Assembly (NCBI RefSeq): GCF_027942865.1 | Contig: NC_134517.1 | Span: 11,138,275 to 11,202,274 of the forward strand | Direction of reading: 5' to 3' | From: Odontesthes bonariensis | Lineage: Eukaryota > Chordata > Actinopteri > Atheriniformes > Atherinopsidae | DNA length: 64,000 nt | Shown: piece by piece, positions 59,555-64,000 of the stretch | Numbering within the stretch: position 1 is the stretch's first letter | Layout: every line of letters starts with the position of its first letter | Translations under genes and position numbers: made by a program | The notes under the pieces: generated by a model | Database searches by the model: none | The model's input: the letters and a program-made list of their open reading frames with translations, nothing else | What the model was told of the DNA's origin: nothing

Positions 59555-60480
59555 AACCACCATCACCTGACTGCATACAACCACAATTCCAAAAAAGGTG
59601 GGAGGCTGTTTAAAATGGAAATAACATTATGGAATAATTTGAAAAAACAATGTCATAACAAATGTGTTATGCACAGTAGAACATAGAAAGCATATAAAAT
59701 GTTGAAAGTGAGACATTTGTCTATTTCCTGTGTCATTAATCTTGAATTTAATGTCTCACAAAAGTTGTGATTCGGCAGCAAAAGGCTGTAAAAGTAAGTG
59801 GTGCTCAGAGGAAACAGCTGGAGGAACATGTTCCGACCAATGGATGGGTATAAAAAGACCATCTAAAAGAAGGAGAGTCTCTCAGAAGCAAAGCTGGGCA
59901 GAGGTTCTGCAATCCTAAAACAACTGTGTCTACAAACTATGGAGCAGTTTAAGAAGACTTTAAATATTCCATAATTCACAGCTGGCAACATCATCAACAG
60001 ATTTAGAGACCTCTGTGAGCACGGGACACGGCAGAAAATCCATGTTGGATGCTCGTGATCTTTGCGCATTAAAAACATTACAAACCTGACCGTGCCATCG
60101 AATCACTGCCTGGGCTCAGGAAATTATTCAGGAACGCAGTCGTCTTCTCTGGGCCAAAGCCCATTCAAAATGGACTGAAGGAAAGTTTAAAATTGTTCTG
60201 TTGTCAGATTAATAGAAATTTCAGATCCGTTTTGGAAATCATGCACACTGCATCCCTCAGACTCCAGAGGAGAGGGACCTCCGGGCTTCTTCTCAGCCCT
60301 CAGCTCAGAAGCCTGCGTCTCTGATGGTACGGAGGTGCGTCAGTGTCTGGAAGCAGCACGCTTGCTTTATGAGTGAGGTGTCTGATACTCAAGAGAACAG
60401 TTGAAAAGGACCATCTCTAAGGAGTACATATGCTCTAAACACGTCACTGATGAAGGCCACTGAGTGCATGTGTCCCAACC
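59555..60480 (+). mobile_element. Tc1/mariner relic (family B) in adarb1 intron
   Basis: Begins near caattccaaaaaaggtggga and runs through ggtataaaaagaccatctaa, agagtctctcagaagcaaag and tgggcagaggttctgcaatc to cagtcgtcttctctgggcca and aaatggactgaaggaaag. This is the 5' and middle part of a Tc1-like gene familiar from fish genomes, with large deletions. A loose fragment tcaaaaaagttgggacagag at 61922 is the same family. Confidence 0.75.
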
Positions 60481-61140
60481 AGAGATAGCATATAGTCAAA
60501 TAAGGAGATTTTCCAAAGGCGTGAAGTTCATATGCATCGTTTCCAGGCCTGGAGAAAAAGAGACCTGGAGCATCTCCACCATATAGGTGGACCCATAAAA
60601 AGAATCTTCACCCTCGGGAGGACAGAGATTTCATTCGAACACTTGGGCTCATCTCTCCAGACTCGATGCATCTTTTCTGTAAATTCGAGACGGGCCTGAC
60701 GAATGCAACAAAGGTTTCTATGTTCCACTAAGTCCGTGTCAGCAGAGTTCTTCATCACTCATCTCCACATCGGCTCGGCGACCATCCCTCTTGTTTACTA
60801 CATGAGCTTCACAAATCGTTGCGTTTTTGTTTTTCATTTACATGTCACACAGCGTCGCATCTTTTTTTTTTTAGAGCTGAGGTTGTAATAAAGAACGAAC
60901 GAAGCATCTGAACACAGCAGCTCAATCCTTCAAGTAACAGCTGTTCCAACAGCTGCAATCTTTCAACAACAAGTTTTTTCTGTCTGTATTTCATAATGTG
61001 AAACACACAAGAGGGAAGAGATGCCCTCCACGTCAGGAGGGGTGGGGGTGCTCTTTCAGCAAACCACAGGGCGGTTGCCTCCACTGTATCGCAAGTATAA
61101 ATGGGAGATATATGGCTCCCATAAATCCCTGGGTCCTGTT

Positions 61141-61145
<5 letters not shown>

Positions 61146-61171
<26 letters not shown>

Positions 61172-61172
61172 C
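61146..61172. repeat. TG microsatellite in adarb1 intron
   Basis: tgtgtgtgtgtgtgtgtgtg run of about 12 units. A (tcta)n-like run lies at 61800-61830 in the same intron. The remaining intron (60500-63570) has no feature that I can support. Confidence 0.8.
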
Positions 61173-63572
61173 GTGAAAGTGTATTTAGCTTCTTGGTTCC
61201 ATTTGGCAGCACTTGTGGCAGAAAATGATTTGCAGAGGATAAAATCTTCAGTGCTCTAAGGCCACAGTCCTTTACCACTAAAAACTCTCTAAAGCGGAAA
61301 AGGTTAATAACCCCCTACTATTTCCTCCTCTACCCGTCACTTAGAGAGCAACCATAGGAGATGAGCTGGGGGGGGGGGGTATGATGGCTCTGGGACCAAG
61401 AGAGAACAAACAGCTTCTGTCTTATTGTTGTGGCAGCACGAGCAGTGACGTTTAGTAACTTCTTAATCTTGAATCTTGCCCATTGATGGGCTATTTTGGT
61501 GCCTCGTGCTCAGATCACAGATGGGAAGAAAGACAAACAGGTGGGATGTTGATTTGCACAGGGCAGCACAAAGTGTGTCAAGCATTACTGATAATGAGTT
61601 CATAACAATGCAAAAAAAAGAATGTTTGGAGCAGCAATGCTTAAATGATTACAGCTTCAATTAAAACACTCTTCAACCAGCAGAGGAGATCAAACTAGCA
61701 GTGAAAATAACTAGAGATAGGTACAAGTGTTGCAAAGTAGCTACTGCTTGAAACACTGGGATGCTGAGCTAGAAAGCTGTTTCTACGTATTTTTGGTATC
61801 TATTATATCTATCTATTATCTATCTATTATAAGGTGCAGGCAGGAAAAACTAATTGCAATAACTTTAAACTGTACTGCTAAAAACTATGCGCTCAATTTG
61901 AAGCTGATGTCCGAGGAGAGTGTCAAAAAAGTTGGGACAGAGGACTGGTGTAATATCACGCAACTACCTGAAAACAAGCCAGCAGAATGACTGCAACATT
62001 GAGCTGAGTAATACTTCATCAATCCCAGAATCCCACATGTCCAATCAGAACAGTTGTTAGACGATGTGAAATAAATAAAGTCATTGTGTGGAGTTATTAC
62101 TGTGGGCGGGAACGAGTGTAGTTCTCTGTTACCGTGAGGCCGAAGAAGCCTCTGCATGAACACACTGTTATTCAAAAAAAGGGAATTGTGGTGAGGCGGA
62201 GTGTTTTAGAAGATGGGGAGGGCATCAAACTTTGGAAGGCAGCGTGGGCAAATAGTTTAATAATTTAAGAATAGTATTTCCCAAAGTAAAGCCGCAAAAA
62301 CATAAGTTTTAGTTACAAAGCTAATGATTTAATGACTTGGCAGTCTAATTGCTACTTGGATAAACACAACTTACCTACGATTAGTTGTGAAGTTACAGCT
62401 TTATTTGAGTGACACAGGGGTAAAAGCTAACAGTTTTCCATCTTGAAATCTACAGTGTTGTATTTCTGCAGTGGTGCTAACTGTGACCAGAGTTTATGTT
62501 GAAATTAGCGGCTCTGTAATGTTCTTCCATTGCAAAAAGTATCCTCTTCCTGCACCCCCCCCCAATTATTCAGATTTACGAACAATTGAAAAAAAACAAA
62601 AAAACTTTATATTGAAACAAAGAGTCAACGAAAAGGGAAGAACAAAAAACAATCCATGTTCTAAATTTACTGGAACGACTTCATAGACTGGGTGTAAGTG
62701 ATGAAACCCAGCATCTTCATGGGATCACATCGGATCACCCGACATAAAAAATTATAGAAATCAAGACCCCTTAAAGAGATTCTCTTGGTGAAGGGTCAGA
62801 AACTACAACCTGAAAGATCAAAATAAAAAATCTGCCTCAAAATCTGGCTTTAACTAAAGAGCAAATTTAAAAGAAAATCTTTGGATTGGTAATTCTGCCA
62901 ATTTTTTAGACGATAGAAGGCTTGACAGATGTAGCAACTGGTAGTAAGAGGGACTTGAGAAGAGCAAGTGGGAAATTATCAAAGAACTCATAATTAGTAC
63001 TGGTAAAAGTGTGGGAGAGAGGCTCCTTTAAATAGCAGAAAGTATGTGATGAAATTTAAACTTTTCCGTCAGAGGAAAGAAGGAGGATTTAATCAGCAGG
63101 CTAAATAAGAGCTAAGAAGCAAATGTTGGCAAATTTAAGATTTCCTTTGGAGAAAATGTATATGTTTGTCTTATCAACAACAAGAGGACAGGGACGGGAT
63201 GTTCTGAATTCAACAGGAAAACAAAAGAAAAAGAAAACGCCCGGTCAGGAAACCCGGGCTTCATGGCCTTTTGAAAAGGTCAAGCAAATGCTGAAAATTT
63301 ACACAAAATGATAAAGCTATTCAAATTCCACAGCAAAAAGGTAAATGTCAGCTCAGATCAAACAAAGGAGAAAAGCTCCTCCTGTCTTCGTTTGCTGCAG
63401 GGCCGACCGGCGAGGTGAAGAAACGGTCAGGATTAAAATCTTCCTCCTTGATATTTGGTCAGGTTTTCATGTAAAGTGCGATAAACACCAAGAATTTGAA
63501 GAGAGCAATCTTATCTGATTTATTTTTCTTTGAATTTATTTTGTACTTCACCACATCAAGCGTGGCTCTTAC

Positions 63573-63754
63573 CACTGAGAAGAGGCCTGTTGAGGGTGAA
63601 CTGCTGGGGCAGGTCCTCGATATCTGCAATGCGCTGGTACATGGCCCTGGAAAGGTGGTCAGCGTGGTAAAGGCTGCCAAGGATGATGCTGGAGAAGTAG
63701 ATTGGCTCTGTGAAGTAGCTCATCAGAGAGCCCTGGATGCCCACAACATTCCAC
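63573..63754 (-). CDS. adarb1: adarb1 (ADAR2) coding exon, first in window
   Basis: Acceptor cctttgcag and donor gtaaga bound 182 nt encoding [20 protein letters not shown], then [20 protein letters not shown] and LNRPLLSG. This follows the third zinc cysteine (SCSDKIAR region) of the ADAR2 deaminase domain, which with the catalytic glutamate lies outside the window to the right. The exon enters by completing an arginine codon (phase 2) and leaves in phase 1. It matches ADAR2 almost residue for residue where I recall it. Confidence 0.95.
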
Positions 63755-64000
63755 CTGCAAAGGACAAATACAAAGAATCTAGAATTCTGTTGGAAATACA
63801 CAGTTTAAAGCACAAATGTGAAAAGGATCAAGTGGGTGTGAACAATGAAATAATAAACGAAGACCTGCTCATAATGAATACATCTGAATAATTACCCCGG
63901 ACGCAGTATCAGTGAAAATATTGTTAAACAAACATTCATGTCATAAAAAAAAAGTACAACCTCTTTCAATTTGAAAGTTTTCAGTATCAGGGCAAAAAAA

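Noticed and set aside
58932-59576. 214-codon open frame containing the adarb1 exon
   Set aside because: Only 59217-59395 is exon. The flanks read through the intron and the hAT MITE, and splice sites bound the exon precisely.
1-64000. CRISPR arrays, operons, bacterial promoters
   Set aside because: The window is vertebrate nuclear DNA; repeats are transposons and microsatellites, not spaced direct repeats.
1-64000. tRNA, rRNA or snoRNA genes
   Set aside because: No cloverleaf with intact A and B boxes, no rRNA segment and no clear C/D or H/ACA signature was seen by eye; a covariance-model scan would be decisive.

Overview
The window is nuclear DNA of a bony fish, most likely a teleost. Short GT-AG exons lie in long introns, CA/TG microsatellites are common, and the repeats are a typical teleost mix (hAT, Tc1/mariner, PIF/Harbinger and LINE relics). 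The protein sequences are vertebrate. No species can be named from the sequence alone.

Layout. 1-452 (minus): two 5' coding exons of asb1, continuing off the left edge. 801-3400: a block of transposon relics. 4109-7454 (plus): complete b2m (beta-2-microglobulin, 116 aa), with a hAT deletion derivative in intron 1 and a 3' UTR to about 8.2-8.4 kb. 9533-10139: copy 1 of a long palindromic TTAA-flanked MITE. 12153-12962: a hAT derivative carrying a BED-finger relic. 14747-35385 (minus): complete traf3ip1 (IFT54), 15 coding exons that stay in one frame for 672 aa, with an arginine/aspartate/lysine repeat exon and a 21-nt microexon. 37467-40791 (plus): complete anterior-gradient (AGR) family gene, 162 aa in 7 exons, with copy 2 of the MITE in its last intron. 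40.9-53.9 kb: intergenic, filled with Tc1, Harbinger, LINE and MITE remains. 57939-63754 (minus): the last three coding exons of adarb1 (ADAR2), with MITE copy 4 and a small hAT element in its last intron.

The genes do unrelated jobs: an E3 ligase substrate adaptor, the MHC class I light chain, an intraflagellar-transport subunit, an ER protein-disulphide-isomerase-like factor, and an RNA editor. traf3ip1 next to asb1 matches the tetrapod neighbourhood (human 2q37.3). b2m, the AGR gene and adarb1 are neighbours here but lie on other chromosomes in human. traf3ip1 and the AGR gene are head to head about 2.1 kb apart.

I saw no convincing new gene system. The points most worth a second look are: a 600-bp nested palindrome inside an intron of a dsRNA-editing enzyme gene; several internally deleted transposons that keep recognisable DNA-binding or dimerisation exons with clean target-site duplications; a likely RFX X-box upstream of the ciliary gene; and the unusual gene order around b2m. 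All exon borders come from reading splice sites and checking frame by eye.
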